Shown piece after piece: positions 8,616 to 17,983 of a stretch of 64,000 nucleotides of DNA. Numbering within the stretch: position 1 is the stretch's first letter; the number at the start of each line of letters is the position of its first letter. Under the pieces are notes generated by a model. That model was not told where the DNA came from. It was given only the letters and a program-made list of their open reading frames with translations, and ran no database searches. The stretch comes from UBA4416 sp040389965 (GTDB taxonomy: Bacteria; Bacteroidota; Bacteroidia; B-17B0; Aurantibacillaceae): positions 95,563 to 159,562 of the forward strand of contig JAZJZF010000014.1 of NCBI GenBank assembly GCA_040389965.1. Direction: 5' to 3'. The position numbers were made by a program, and so were the translations under genes.

Positions 8616-9350
8616 TTATTTCACCTCTTTCCAATCGATGAGATCCCTTATTACCACTGAGGCACAGGTCATACCAAATACTGCAGGGATATAAGAAATG
8701 GTTCCATAGGCCGATTTTTTATAGTTAGTTCCATCGGTTTTCATGATACTTTCTTTCAAGGGCAATTCTGTAGAAAAAACGGCTTTTACACCTTTTTTAA
8801 TTCCTTCTGCTTTAAGGCGTTTACGAATATAGTAAGCCATTGGGCAATGGTATGTTTTAGAAACATCCACTACTTTTAATTGAGTGGGATCCATTTTTCC
8901 TCCTGCTCCCATGGAAGACACAATATTTAAACCTAACTCTTTGGAGGTTTTAATGAGATTAATTTTAGGTGTAATGCTATCAATGGCATCAACCACATAA
9001 TCAAATTTTTGCTGCAAAAGGGCAATCATCTTTTCAGGATCCTGAAATTCGGCAATAACGTGCAACTTCACATAAGGATTAATCTGCGTTAAACGGTCTT
9101 CCATTAATTTGGCTTTACTTTGGCCATGAGTTGTAGCCAATGCCTGCAGTTGGCGGTTACGGTTCGTAGGATCTACCACATCGCCATCAACAATGGTTAA
9201 TGTCCCAATTCCGGCCCTGCATAATGCCTCGGCAGCATACGAGCCAACGCCACCCAGCCCTACAACCAACACATGTGCATTTTGTAAAATATCGAGGCCT
9301 TTATCTCCAACCAAAAGGCGGGTACGTTGCATCCAGTGCTTATCTTCCAT
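8616..9350 (-). CDS. tcdA: tRNA threonylcarbamoyladenosine dehydratase (TcdA/CsdL), ThiF/E1-like
   Basis: This 244-aa cytosolic E1-like enzyme is predicted to dehydrate t6A37 of tRNA to its cyclic form (ct6A) using ATP. Residues 28-38 give the nucleotide-binding GLGGVGSYAAE motif, followed by DGDVVDPTNRNRQ, the ThiF/MoeB adenylation signature. The N-terminus MEDKHWMQRTRLLVGDKGL and the KVVDVSKTYHCPMAYYIRKRL region are typical of TcdA rather than of ThiF or MoeB, and the length is right for TcdA. It lies downstream of a TatD-type gene in the same orientation, with a 152-bp repeat between them. Confidence in the subfamily is good; the activity itself is inferred. Confidence 0.9.
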   Translation of the reverse strand: MEDKHWMQRTRLLVGDKGLDILQNAHVLVVGLGGVGSYAAEALCRAGIGTLTIVDGDVVDPTNRNRQLQALATTHGQSKAKLMEDRLTQINPYVKLHVIAEFQDPEKMIALLQQKFDYVVDAIDSITPKINLIKTSKELGLNIVSSMGAGGKMDPTQLKVVDVSKTYHCPMAYYIRKRLKAEGIKKGVKAVFSTELPLKESIMKTDGTNYKKSAYGTISYIPAVFGMTCASVVIRDLIDWKEVK

Positions 9351-9398
9351 AATTTTTTATTTTATCAAAACAATATACTCTTCATTTACCAGGGTTTA

Positions 9399-9550
9399 TT
9401 AACTTTTTTCCTTGACGAAAAAAGTTACAAAAAAGTCAAGACAATTCGCCAACCCCCATTTTTTCCACACAAACCTTCCCTGAAAACGGAGTGAAAAAAT
9501 GGTGGTTCGCACCGAATTGCCATATCAGCCGCACTATTACTAACGTATGC
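9399..9550 (+). repeat. 152-bp dispersed intergenic repeat, copy 1
   Basis: This matches 14276-14427 over the same length, best at the two ends: ACTTTTTTCCTTGACGAAAA at the left and CAGCCGCACTATTAC with GTATGC at the right. The left end forms a hairpin with 10-bp arms at 9401-9410 and 9417-9426. I recognise this as a family of intergenic repeats common in Bacteroidota genomes; its function is unknown. Confidence 0.75.
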
Positions 9551-9570
9551 TATACTCATTAAAAAAACAC

Positions 9571-10212
9571 TTATTTCAATCTCTCAAAATTAAGAGAAAT
9601 TTTTTCTTTTAATTCATCCTTGCTCATATTAAACTTTAAGGCTGCCAAATCATACACTTCCTGTATGGAAATATATTCATTTGTATCTGTTTCTAAAAAC
9701 AATTTTTCGGGAGGAATAGCGCTGAAATCGAAATTTTCTTTTTGGAACAAAGAGGGATTAAGAGAAAGGTAAAATCCTTTCTCAATAAGATCGCCGGCCA
9801 ATTGAGACGATTTATTAAATCCATGAATAATCAAGGGAATGCGGCTCATATAGGGTTTACACACTTCCTGTAATTCATCAAATGCTTTTACGCAATGTAT
9901 GATAACAGGCTTACCGCATTCCTCAGCCAGCGCTAATTGCAGCCTGAAAACCGTTTTCTGCAATACCTTCTCCGGCCCCTTTAAATTATCGAGGCCGCAC
10001 TCGCCTATGGCAAAGCAATTGGGATGTGCTGCCAGCACTTTCAAATCCTCCAGATAGGTTTGTTTTACAAGGGCAGCATCCCAGGGATGAACGCCAACTG
10101 AAAAAAACCTTTCTGTGAACATTTCTGAATCATAGGCAAAACGGTTATTAAACACAAACACACCATTACCCGAAGATATATGGTGTGTATGTATGTTGAT
10201 GTATGATTGCAT
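9571..10212 (-). CDS. TatD-family metal-dependent hydrolase
   Basis: This 213-aa amidohydrolase-fold protein of the TatD type is a likely 3'-5' DNA or RNA exonuclease acting in the cytosol. The metal ligands are visible in order: HTHH near residue 8, the glutamate of AIGECGLDN near residue 73, His in VIIHCVKAF, His in LIIHGF, and the aspartate of LETDTNE. It is shorter than Escherichia coli TatD (about 260 aa), as is common for this Bacteroidota subgroup. The gene lies upstream of tcdA and downstream of the acyltransferase gene on the same strand. The substrate is not shown by the sequence. Confidence 0.85.
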   Translation of the reverse strand: MQSYINIHTHHISSGNGVFVFNNRFAYDSEMFTERFFSVGVHPWDAALVKQTYLEDLKVLAAHPNCFAIGECGLDNLKGPEKVLQKTVFRLQLALAEECGKPVIIHCVKAFDELQEVCKPYMSRIPLIIHGFNKSSQLAGDLIEKGFYLSLNPSLFQKENFDFSAIPPEKLFLETDTNEYISIQEVYDLAALKFNMSKDELKEKISLNFERLK

Positions 10213-10228
10213 GACCTCACCCCCAACC

Positions 10229-10247
10229 CCTCTCCTTTGGAGAGAGG
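10229..10247. repeat. Short palindromic intergenic repeat
   Basis: The segment 10215-10250 contains CTCACCCCCAACCCC followed by a hairpin, CTCTCC (10230-10235) pairing with GGAGAG (10239-10244). This is a familiar dispersed palindromic repeat type of environmental Bacteroidota. It separates the acyltransferase gene from the TatD gene. Confidence 0.5.
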
Positions 10248-10260
10248 AGGAAGAAACTAA

Positions 10261-11520
10261 TTAAAGGGCTTGTGAGAATCCTTCGCGAATCCTGTCGGCA
10301 GCGTACTCGCCACCGTATAATTTATCTTTAATTTTAGAGAAGCTTTCTACGGTATATTTTACATCTTCAAGTGTATGCGTTGCTGTTGGAATTAAACGTA
10401 AAATGATCATTCCTTTTGGTATTACGGGATACACTACCATTGAACAGAAAATCCCGAAGTTTTCGCGTAAATCAATTACCATGTTTGTTGCTTCAGGAAT
10501 AGAACCACGCATATAAACCGGTGTTACCATTGTGTTTGTGATACCAAGATCGAAGCCCGCATCTAACAACCCTTTTTGTAATGCATTGGCAATTTCCCAA
10601 AGTTTGGTGCGGTATTCAGGATGTTTGTTTAATAATTCCAAACGTTTTAATAAACCATACACCAATGGCATTGGTAATGATTTAGCAAAAATTTGTGAAC
10701 GCATGTTATAGCGTAAGTACGTCACAATTTCTTTGGTTGAACTGATAAAGCCTCCAATTAATGCGAATGATTTGGCAAATGTACCGAAGTAAACATCTAC
10801 GCCATCCTGGCAACCTTGTTGTTCGCCTGTTCCGCCACCGTTTGGCCCCATAGTACCAATACCATGTGCATCATCTACAAATAAACGGAAGGTGTATTTT
10901 TTCTTTAGCTCAACAATTTCTTTTAATTTTCCCTGAGTACCACGCATACCAAAAACACCTTCGGTAATTACCAAAATACCACCACCGGTTGTTTCTACTA
11001 ATTTTTTAGCGCGTTCCAGTTGTTTTTCACAATCTTCGATATCGTTGTGTTTGTATACAAAACGTTTTCCCATGTGTAAACGAACACCATCTAAGATACA
11101 CGCATGGCTTTCGGCATCGTATACGATCACGTCTCTTCTGTCAACCAATGCATCAATGGCTGAAACCATTGCCTGGTAACCGAAATTACATAAAATAGTA
11201 TCTTCTTTTTTTACCAAAGCAGATAAGCCTCTTTCCAATTCTTCGTGCAGATCAGAGTTTCCGCTCATCATACGGGCACCCATTGGTAAAGCCAATCCAA
11301 ATTTCGCAGCTCCGTCGGCATCTGCTTTTCTAACTTCGGGATGATTTGCCAGGCCTAAATAGTTATTTAAACTCCAGTTCAATAAAGGTTTACCTCTAAA
11401 ATTCATATGTGGACCAACATCTCCTTCTAATTTAGGAAATGTAAAATAGCCGTGAGATTCTTTTGAATGCTCACCGATAGGCCCCATGTTTTGTTTGATT
11501 TTATCGAATATATCTTTCAT
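10261..11520 (-). CDS. Alpha-oxoamine synthase: serine palmitoyltransferase or cysteate acyltransferase-like
   Basis: This 419-aa PLP enzyme condenses an amino acid with an acyl thioester. The fold-type I signatures are DDAHGIG at residues 216-222 and the PLP lysine Lys250 in GTFAKSFALIGGF. The N-terminal MGPIGEHSKESHGYFTFPKL and the glycine-rich GGGTGEQQG loop resemble Bacteroidota serine palmitoyltransferases, which start sphingolipid synthesis, and the related cysteate acyltransferases of sulfonolipid synthesis, more than BioF or glycine C-acetyltransferase (Kbl). A role in making sphingo- or sulfonolipids is therefore inferred. The gap to the next gene on the same strand (NlpC/P60) is short. 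The choice between serine and cysteate as substrate cannot be made here. Confidence 0.82.
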   Translation of the reverse strand: MKDIFDKIKQNMGPIGEHSKESHGYFTFPKLEGDVGPHMNFRGKPLLNWSLNNYLGLANHPEVRKADADGAAKFGLALPMGARMMSGNSDLHEELERGLSALVKKEDTILCNFGYQAMVSAIDALVDRRDVIVYDAESHACILDGVRLHMGKRFVYKHNDIEDCEKQLERAKKLVETTGGGILVITEGVFGMRGTQGKLKEIVELKKKYTFRLFVDDAHGIGTMGPNGGGTGEQQGCQDGVDVYFGTFAKSFALIGGFISSTKEIVTYLRYNMRSQIFAKSLPMPLVYGLLKRLELLNKHPEYRTKLWEIANALQKGLLDAGFDLGITNTMVTPVYMRGSIPEATNMVIDLRENFGIFCSMVVYPVIPKGMIILRLIPTATHTLEDVKYTVESFSKIKDKLYGGEYAADRIREGFSQAL

Positions 11521-11562
11521 ATGTTTAGAATTATTGAATTACAGAGTGCACAAGTAATAAAT

Positions 11563-12337
11563 TTAAATGATTTTTNNNNNNNNNNCGCAACATGTGTGAA
11601 TACTTTTTAGTATCGCTGTGAAAAATACCATAATGGTCGAATTTATCTACACGAACGCTTCCACTGGCATGAATAATCTGTTGATTATCAAGCACTATTC
11701 CTACATGAACAATATTTCCTAAATCGTTATCGAAAAAGGCAAGATCACCTGCTTCGGCTTCTTCCACAAAACTTAAGGGAGAACCCGATTCTACCTGCTG
11801 ACTGGCATCGCGGGGCAGTTTATAACCGTTAAGCTTATATACAAGCTGTACAAAACCGGAACAGTCAATACCAAAAGGGCTCCGGCCTCCCCACAAATAA
11901 GGGGCATTTAAAAATAAATAGGCTGTATCTATTAATTCTTTAATACTTTTCTTTTGTGACGAATCTATCGTATGTCCTTCGAATGAAAAGCCTGTTTCTG
12001 CTACTGAAAACTGATTATTTTTAAGGCCAGGCAGTACAGCACCTATTGTTACAGGGAAAACCGATGAGGAGCTTGTATTTGTGAGAACCTGTACCAGTTC
12101 GGAACTGACGTTTTTGGTATCCAGTGCGTTAAATACTTTTTCGGAAATGGGAGTATGTTGTTTCCCGCTGATCCAGCAAGGATAATTATCGAAAGTGGTT
12201 ACAACCGATAGCCAATCTTCTTTATCTTCAATTATTTTATATGTTTCTCCAAACAATAATTGCGTTACCATTTCGCTTGTGCTCGATGGTTCCTTACGGC
12301 AAGGGATAATACTTAGAGAGCAGATTCCAAAACTCAT
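11563..12337 (-). CDS. C40 (NlpC/P60) cell-wall peptidase with SH3-like N-terminus; interrupted by an assembly gap
   Basis: This is a peptidoglycan endopeptidase of about 255 aa, probably a gamma-D-glutamyl-diamino acid peptidase. The N-terminal part (about residues 1-85) is SH3b-like. The NlpC/P60 domain follows, with Cys in GIDCSGFVQLVYKL as nucleophile, His in NIVHVGIVLD and a further His in QIIHASGSVRVD. No signal peptide is seen, although the start SFGICSLSIIPCRKEPS is well conserved in relatives. The N run at 11576-11585 falls just before the C-terminus, after YSHML. After the gap the frame reading KII-stop (stop 11565-11563) gives the usual ending of this family, whereas the frame through the nominal 10 N ends at 11531. 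The exact end is therefore inferred. Confidence 0.85.
11576..11585. other. Assembly gap (10 N)
   Basis: A run of ten N lies near the C-terminal end of the NlpC/P60 gene. The number is probably a placeholder, so the reading frame across it is not reliable. Confidence 0.99.
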
Positions 12338-12474
12338 TAGGTAAATTTAAAACAATGTTATTTAATATTTATCAGTCCAAAAAATAGTTATTCACTTTCA
12401 ATTATTAATTCTATATTTTAAACAATAAGCGTAATTTTGATGTTTCAACACATAAATCTTATCTTTCTATTTTA

Positions 12475-14259
12475 ATGAAAATTCTTTATTCTTACGTAAA
12501 AGCCTATAAACAACTTTTATTCTTAGCATTGTTCCTGGCAGCCATTAACCAATGCTTTTCTTTATGTGATTCTATTATTACAGGTAAACTGATCAACAAA
12601 TTCAGCGCGGCACATACCGAAGATGGTGGTGGATGGCTGAGCGGTTATTTCTGGCATGTTGGTTATACTAAATACCAGTTTATGAAGGATCTGAGCGTTT
12701 TTATAGGTCTATCGATCGGCGCGGCATTAATGTCGAGGGTTGCCAAAAATTTCCAGGATTATTTTACCAACATTATTATTCAGCGTACAGGTGCGCAAAT
12801 GTATACCGATGGCATAAAAAAAGCTTTATCGCTTCCTTATAAAGATTTTGAAGATCAACGAAGCGGGGAAACCTTAGGAAAACTGCAAAAGGTAAAATCC
12901 GATACCGAGAAATTTGTTAACCTTTTCATTACCCTTGTCTTTCAGTCAATTATCGGGATCATTTTTGTATTTGTGTATGCCATTAACATCCATTGGTTAT
13001 TAGGTCCTTTATATTTATGTACAGTTCCAATTATTGCCAGTGTTAGTTCATTTTTAGGTAAAAAGATCAAAAAGATCTCTAAAGAAATTTTGGGAGAAAC
13101 CACTGCATTGGCAGGAGCCACAACCGAATCGTTAAGAAATATTGAGTTGGTAAAAAGCCTGGGCTTAATTGAACAGGAAGAAAAACGGTTAAACTCTACT
13201 ACTTTAAAAATATTAGGCCTGGAGCTTAAGAAGGTACGTTTTATACGTTCATTAAGCTTTATACAAGGCACAACGGTGCATTTGGTAAGAAGTGCCTTGA
13301 TTTTTGCGTTGTATTGCTTTGTGTTTGGCGGCATTATTAAAGTGGGTGATCTGATTACATTAATGTTCTTCTCTTTCTTTATTTTTAATCCATTACAGGA
13401 GCTTGGAAACATGATCGCGGTGTATAACGAAACCAAAGTGAGCATGGATAATTTTGCAAAACTGATCACCTCCCCTTCTGAGGAAGTTCCTGTTTCTCCT
13501 TCGGTATTAGGCGATATTAAAGACGTGCATTACGAAAATGTGTCATTTGGACATAATGAAAAAAACGGGTATGCTGTTCAAAATATTAATATTCACATTA
13601 ACAGCGGAGAAACTGTTGCTTTTGTTGGACCAAGCGGAAGCGGCAAAACAACTTTAGTAAAATTGTTACTGGGCTTGTATAAACCAAATGTTGGTAAGGT
13701 ATTGTATAATAGTATTGAATCGACCGACATTAACTTAACGGAGTTACGCCGCCAATTAGGGCTTGTATCGCAGGATTCGCAGTTATTTAGCGGTACTATT
13801 AAAGACAATTTATTATTTACAAAACCTAATGCTACTGATGAAGAAGTGATTGAGGTATTAACCAAAGCAGCCTGTAATAGCTTATTGAACAGAGCTTCCG
13901 ACGGTATCTATACCACTATTGGAGAGGGCGGTATTAAATTAAGCGGTGGCGAAAAACAACGTTTATCCATTGCCCGTGCCTTATTAAGAAACCCGCATTT
14001 ATTAATATTTGATGAGGCTACATCGGCCCTGGATTCTATTACGGAAGAAGAGATCACTAAAACGATCAGGGATATATCTTCGAAACAAAGCAGAATTACC
14101 GTTTTAATTGCACACCGTTTGTCAACGATTATGCATGCCGATAAAATCTATGTGTTGGAGCAGGGAAAAATTATTGAAGAAGGAAAACACGATGATTTGA
14201 TTGCTGAGAAGGGCTTATATTATGCCATGTGGAGGCAGCAGATTGGGGAAAGGAAGTAG
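12475..14259 (+). CDS. ABC exporter, fused permease and ATPase (MsbA/ABCB-like)
   Basis: This 594-aa half-transporter works as a homodimer or heterodimer in the inner membrane. Residues 1-320 form a type I exporter membrane domain with about six helices. The ATPase domain (about 345-590) has Walker A GPSGSGKTT (near 385), the Q-loop in GLVSQDSQLFSG, the ABC signature LSGGEKQR (near 489), Walker B LLIFDEATSALD and the switch histidine in LIAHRLS. The substrate is unknown; lipids, LPS or peptides are all possible. It is divergent from the NlpC/P60 gene and ends before a dispersed repeat. The start MKILYSYVKAYKQ is the elbow helix typical of this group. Confidence 0.92.
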   Translation: MKILYSYVKAYKQLLFLALFLAAINQCFSLCDSIITGKLINKFSAAHTEDGGGWLSGYFWHVGYTKYQFMKDLSVFIGLSIGAALMSRVAKNFQDYFTNIIIQRTGAQMYTDGIKKALSLPYKDFEDQRSGETLGKLQKVKSDTEKFVNLFITLVFQSIIGIIFVFVYAINIHWLLGPLYLCTVPIIASVSSFLGKKIKKISKEILGETTALAGATTESLRNIELVKSLGLIEQEEKRLNSTTLKILGLELKKVRFIRSLSFIQGTTVHLVRSALIFALYCFVFGGIIKVGDLITLMFFSFFIFNPLQELGNMIAVYNETKVSMDNFAKLITSPSEEVPVSPSVLGDIKDVHYENVSFGHNEKNGYAVQNINIHINSGETVAFVGPSGSGKTTLVKLLLGLYKPNVGKVLYNSIESTDINLTELRRQLGLVSQDSQLFSGTIKDNLLFTKPNATDEEVIEVLTKAACNSLLNRASDGIYTTIGEGGIKLSGGEKQRLSIARALLRNPHLLIFDEATSALDSITEEEITKTIRDISSKQSRITVLIAHRLSTIMHADKIYVLEQGKIIEEGKHDDLIAEKGLYYAMWRQQIGERK

Positions 14260-14275
14260 TTTTATTCTATTTTTA

Positions 14276-14427
14276 TTTACTTTTTTCCTTAACGAAAAAA
14301 GTAACAAAAAAGTCAAGGCGAAAGACCAACTCCAATTATTTCATCGCACAAAACCTTCGCATTACCACCTGAAAAATTGCAGTTCGCACTCTTTCGCCAC
14401 AGCAGCCGCACTATTACCAATGTATGC
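14276..14427 (+). repeat. 152-bp dispersed intergenic repeat, copy 2
   Basis: This is the second copy of the element at 9399-9550 in the same orientation. Its left hairpin has arms at 14278-14287 and 14294-14303. The outermost base pair is T-A here and A-T in copy 1, a compensated change that keeps the hairpin. It lies between convergent genes. Confidence 0.75.
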
Positions 14428-14479
14428 AGTAGCGTAGCACTGCCGCAATATAGATTATTGAAAAATTAAGTAGTAAATA

Positions 14480-14953
14480 CTAATTATCTGCAAACATCAC
14501 CATCATGGGGTTTTCAATGGCGTATTTGCCATTATAACCCGTGATCATAAATGGGACTGTAACGGTGAACGTATTATTGATGAGCAAGTTTACCTGTAGC
14601 ATTATTTTTCCGGTAATTTTTGCATCGTGTTCTTTTGTATTGTGTGATTTATAACTTTCATATTTCACTTCAATATCGTCGTTTCCGGCAAAATCAGTCA
14701 ATTCATCCATCATATCAAAAAAAGCTTCTGAAAATGGTTTTAATACTTTTAAGGAATCGGCTTTGTTCTTGGCATTTTTTCCTTTGTAAATAGCCGAATG
14801 ATTGAGAAGAGAAATATAATAAACGGAGTCTTCAAGATTAACAGCTTCGAAGTTTTTTGCTAATAGGGTGTCAATGCTATTAAACGTAGGCTGTGCAAAT
14901 GATGCTGAGGAAATAAAGCAACATACCAAAAAACTATATTTATACCATTTCAT
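14480..14953 (-). CDS. Hypothetical exported protein
   Basis: I do not recognise this 157-aa protein. Residues 1-20 form a signal peptide (MKWYKYSFLVCCFISSASFA, cleavage before QPTFN). The mature part is small, mixed alpha/beta, with a short run of beta-prone segments near the end (KIMLQVNLLINNTFTVTVPF), and shows no cysteine pair or catalytic motif. It should be periplasmic or outer-membrane associated. Its start overlaps the last 14 bases of the glycosyltransferase gene on the same strand, so the two are probably co-transcribed and translationally coupled, which hints at a cell-envelope role. Confidence 0.75.
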   Translation of the reverse strand: MKWYKYSFLVCCFISSASFAQPTFNSIDTLLAKNFEAVNLEDSVYYISLLNHSAIYKGKNAKNKADSLKVLKPFSEAFFDMMDELTDFAGNDDIEVKYESYKSHNTKEHDAKITGKIMLQVNLLINNTFTVTVPFMITGYNGKYAIENPMMVMFADN

Positions 14954-16061
14954 GAAAAAGAGTTACCAGTTTTTGTTTCTCGGTTTCCCAGTTATTTTGC
15001 TGTGCTGCCTTATGCGTATTACTTTTACAAAGTTCGTAATTTTTTGAATTTAAAAAACGATCTACTTGCGAGGCAATATGCTTTGGATCATGATTTTCAA
15101 TAAATGTGCCAATATGAAATTCGTTTACAAGGTGTTCAATTTCAGGTAAACGGGTAGCTAAAACCGGTATACCGGCATGCATATAATCAAACACTTTATT
15201 AGGCAGACTGAAGTGATAATTCAGGTTTGTATCTTTATCAATCGTTACACCCAGATCTGCATTCATAGTATAATGCCTTAATTCGGCAGCAGAAATTTTA
15301 CCTATAAATTTAACTTTGTTTTGCAAACTGAGGTGTTGTACATTTTCTTTCAATTGACCTATGACATCGCCACTACCAATAATCAAAAGCAAATAATTTT
15401 CGCTAAGGTATTGCATGGATTCAACAAGTTCTTCGGCGCCACGCTGCATATTAATTCCCGCACCCTGCAAAATAATTATTTTCTTATCGGTTGGTAACTC
15501 TAAACCGGAGCGTGTTTTTAAATGATCCGGTTTTATGTAATTGGGAATATTTCTTACATAAATAAACGGAACTTTATATTTTTCCTTGAAGTAATTGGCA
15601 ATACTTTGATTAACGGTAATACTGTAGTTTAATTTTGGAACGATCCATTTTTCTAGACGTTCCCATAATTTCTTTTTCGAAGGATTAGCCTGCAGTTCAG
15701 GAACTTCGCAAAATATTTCATGACTATCGTAAACCAGTTTTATCCCTTTTAATTTTGACACTAAATAGTTAGGAAGCAGGGTATCTAAATCGTTCGCTAC
15801 TAATACATCGGCCTTACGAAATAATAGCACGAAAAATAAACGCAAATTAAAAAACACATAAAATTGCGGTCCCTGCTCAAAGAGGAGTTTCATGCGTTTA
15901 CATTCATAAACGCGCTCAGGCATTGGCTGTGATTTTTTTTGCTCACGTCCAACCAATAATACGTTGTAATTTAATTCTGTCAGCACATCGCAGGTTCTTG
16001 CTACGCGCTGGTCTGTAACCAAATCGTTAATAACAGAGACTATGACTTTTTTTTGTTTCAA
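14940..16061 (-). CDS. Glycosyltransferase, GT4 family (GT-B fold)
   Basis: This 373-aa cytosolic or membrane-peripheral GT-B glycosyltransferase probably acts on a lipid-linked or surface polysaccharide. The N-terminal half contains DVLVANDLDTLLPNYLV and KLVYDSHEIFCEVPEL, typical of this group. The C-terminal nucleotide-sugar half has IIILQGAGINMQRGAEELV, YLLLIIGSGDV and the FSLPNKVFDYMHAGIPVLA segment, in which the family's usual E-x7-E is only partly kept. Relatives occur in capsule and O-antigen regions. The nucleotide-sugar dehydratase at 17984-19870 is on the same strand but separated by the phosphatase gene. Donor and acceptor are unknown. Confidence 0.88.
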   Translation of the reverse strand: MKQKKVIVSVINDLVTDQRVARTCDVLTELNYNVLLVGREQKKSQPMPERVYECKRMKLLFEQGPQFYVFFNLRLFFVLLFRKADVLVANDLDTLLPNYLVSKLKGIKLVYDSHEIFCEVPELQANPSKKKLWERLEKWIVPKLNYSITVNQSIANYFKEKYKVPFIYVRNIPNYIKPDHLKTRSGLELPTDKKIIILQGAGINMQRGAEELVESMQYLSENYLLLIIGSGDVIGQLKENVQHLSLQNKVKFIGKISAAELRHYTMNADLGVTIDKDTNLNYHFSLPNKVFDYMHAGIPVLATRLPEIEHLVNEFHIGTFIENHDPKHIASQVDRFLNSKNYELCKSNTHKAAQQNNWETEKQKLVTLFHEMV

Positions 16062-16200
16062 TCCTAATTGAATATTTTTTTCGGCTAAAACTCTTTCTGT
16101 TTTTGAACATTACCCCAGACTTTAGTTAAATAAAGGCTATTCTATATTGTATTCTGTTTCCGTTTAAAGCACAAAACTATATAACGCCATTTAATCCTGA

Positions 16201-17838
16201 TTATTTGCTAAAAAGCTCTTCTAAGGGCTTACCAGTTGTTCCATTAGGGAACGAGATATGCAATATGGTTGATATTGTTGGGGCAATATCCACTACATTT
16301 ACTTTTTTTACGGAGCTCCCTTTGCTGATTACCATACCGTAAAATATTACCGGTACATGCGTATCATAGCTATAAGAAGCTCCATGGGTCGTGCCTTTGT
16401 TCATGTATTCCATCCATGCGGGATTATAGGAAAAAGCCACATTACCGCTTCGCACATGGTTATAGCCCTTTTGAATCAGGTATTTAAATGAATTATCTGT
16501 AAAGTTTTCGTATCGTAACACTTCAGAGGGATAAGCCTCTGCCACTCCTTTAATTCCAAGTAAATAATCTGCGAGGGTATGTTCTATTTTATTTCTGTCT
16601 AATTTCAGGGCTGCTATTTTACTTTCATTTAAAAATAGTTGCTGGTTTACCATGCATGATATCAGGCTATCGCCAAACATAGATTGTGCATAGGCTTTAA
16701 GTGTTTTACTTAATTCTGCTTCGTTAATATAGCCGCCCGGAATTTTCAGGTCTTTTAAATGTGATGGTACATCGCATGCACCATGATCTGCGGTAAGAAA
16801 TAACACATAATTATCTTTACCAACCGTTTCGTTCAACGTGTTAATTAATTCTTCCAGGTCTTTATCCAAGCGCAAATACACATCTTCTATTTCCACACTG
16901 CGCGGCCCGTAAGAATGACCTACATAATCGGTAGATGAAAAGCTGATGCACAACATATCGGTTTGATTTCCCTTACCTAAATTTTCTGCTTTTAAACATG
17001 CCAGTGCCAAATCCTTGGTAATGGTATTTCCAAAAGGAGTTGCTTTCAATATTTCATAATCATTTTTTGCCAGTTGCTTGCTGTATTCATAAGGAAATAT
17101 AGCTGTATCTTTTTTATTAGGTGCTTTTTCGTAATTATTATTATCAGCAATACTTTCGGTATACTCTGCTATAGGATACATTGTGTTCCAGCCTTTAGAA
17201 AGATATTCTTTTGCGAGTTGACGGTTATTAAAATCGTTTAACCATGCCGGCAATGCATTCATGTAATGCGTGCTGGTAATAAATTTACCAATAGTGCCGT
17301 CAAACCAAAAAGCGCCGTTAGCCGTATGCCCACCAGGCAAAATAGAACTACGGTCTTTTAAAGAAATAGCAAATACTTTCGATTTTTGTCCTGTTGACAG
17401 TTTTAGTTCATCGCCGATAGTAGTTACCAATAAATTTTTTGGAGACATGAACCCCGCTTTACTTTCTGTACCAACCGGTTTTACTGTTTTATCATCTGTG
17501 CAATACATCATTTGACCGCTTTGTTTTTCATACCAGTCGTTTGAAATAATGCCATGTGTGGCAGGGCTTGTGCCGGTATATATAGACGCATGACCCGGGC
17601 CTGTATATGTTGGAACGTAATTATAATGAGCGTTCCTAAAAAAATAACCTTGCGTGATTAGCTTTTTAAAACCTCCGTTACCAAATTTATTCCAGTAGCG
17701 ATAAATATAATCGTGGCGCATTTGATCAACCACAACGCCAACTATCAATTTGGGTTGCTTTAATTCGCCTTTGGTAATGGCAGAATTCTGAGAAAAAAGA
17801 GTTTGTGTAAAAAGTAAAAGAACCAGAATTTTTTTCAT
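16201..17838 (-). CDS. pafA: PafA-type alkaline phosphatase (secreted)
   Basis: This 545-aa periplasmic phosphomonoesterase belongs to the alkaline phosphatase superfamily. A signal peptide occupies residues 1-16 (VLLLFTQTLFS). Metal ligands begin with Asp38 in VVVDQMRHDY. The nucleophile is Thr79 in VPTYTGPGHASIYTG rather than the serine of classical PhoA, as in the phosphate-insensitive PafA of Elizabethkingia. Later ligands are in SFSSTDYVGHSYGP, FLTADHGACDVP and GTTHGASYSYDTHVP. The length matches PafA (about 546). PafA enzymes in this phylum are reported not to be repressed by phosphate, so constitutive phosphate scavenging is a fair inference. It appears to be a single-gene unit. Confidence 0.9.
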   Translation of the reverse strand: MKKILVLLLFTQTLFSQNSAITKGELKQPKLIVGVVVDQMRHDYIYRYWNKFGNGGFKKLITQGYFFRNAHYNYVPTYTGPGHASIYTGTSPATHGIISNDWYEKQSGQMMYCTDDKTVKPVGTESKAGFMSPKNLLVTTIGDELKLSTGQKSKVFAISLKDRSSILPGGHTANGAFWFDGTIGKFITSTHYMNALPAWLNDFNNRQLAKEYLSKGWNTMYPIAEYTESIADNNNYEKAPNKKDTAIFPYEYSKQLAKNDYEILKATPFGNTITKDLALACLKAENLGKGNQTDMLCISFSSTDYVGHSYGPRSVEIEDVYLRLDKDLEELINTLNETVGKDNYVLFLTADHGACDVPSHLKDLKIPGGYINEAELSKTLKAYAQSMFGDSLISCMVNQQLFLNESKIAALKLDRNKIEHTLADYLLGIKGVAEAYPSEVLRYENFTDNSFKYLIQKGYNHVRSGNVAFSYNPAWMEYMNKGTTHGASYSYDTHVPVIFYGMVISKGSSVKKVNVVDIAPTISTILHISFPNGTTGKPLEELFSK

Positions 17839-17983
17839 ATGGAGGTGTTATTGTTTTTTAAGATCATATGGTATAGTCATTTTATCTTCATTGGTATTTA
17901 TGCTGTTGGCAAAATGACTATTTCATGTCATATCTATTTTTGAAGATTACAATATATTGTAATCTTACTTTATCATTATTATC

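Noticed and set aside
12942..13469. A 175-codon minus-strand frame inside the ABC exporter gene
   Set aside because: The plus strand carries a complete membrane domain and ATPase with all motifs. The reverse frame has no known motif and is a shadow.
14201..14437. A 78-codon plus-strand frame overlapping the end of the ABC gene
   Set aside because: Most of it lies in the dispersed 152-bp repeat, and its N-terminal part overlaps the exporter in another frame.
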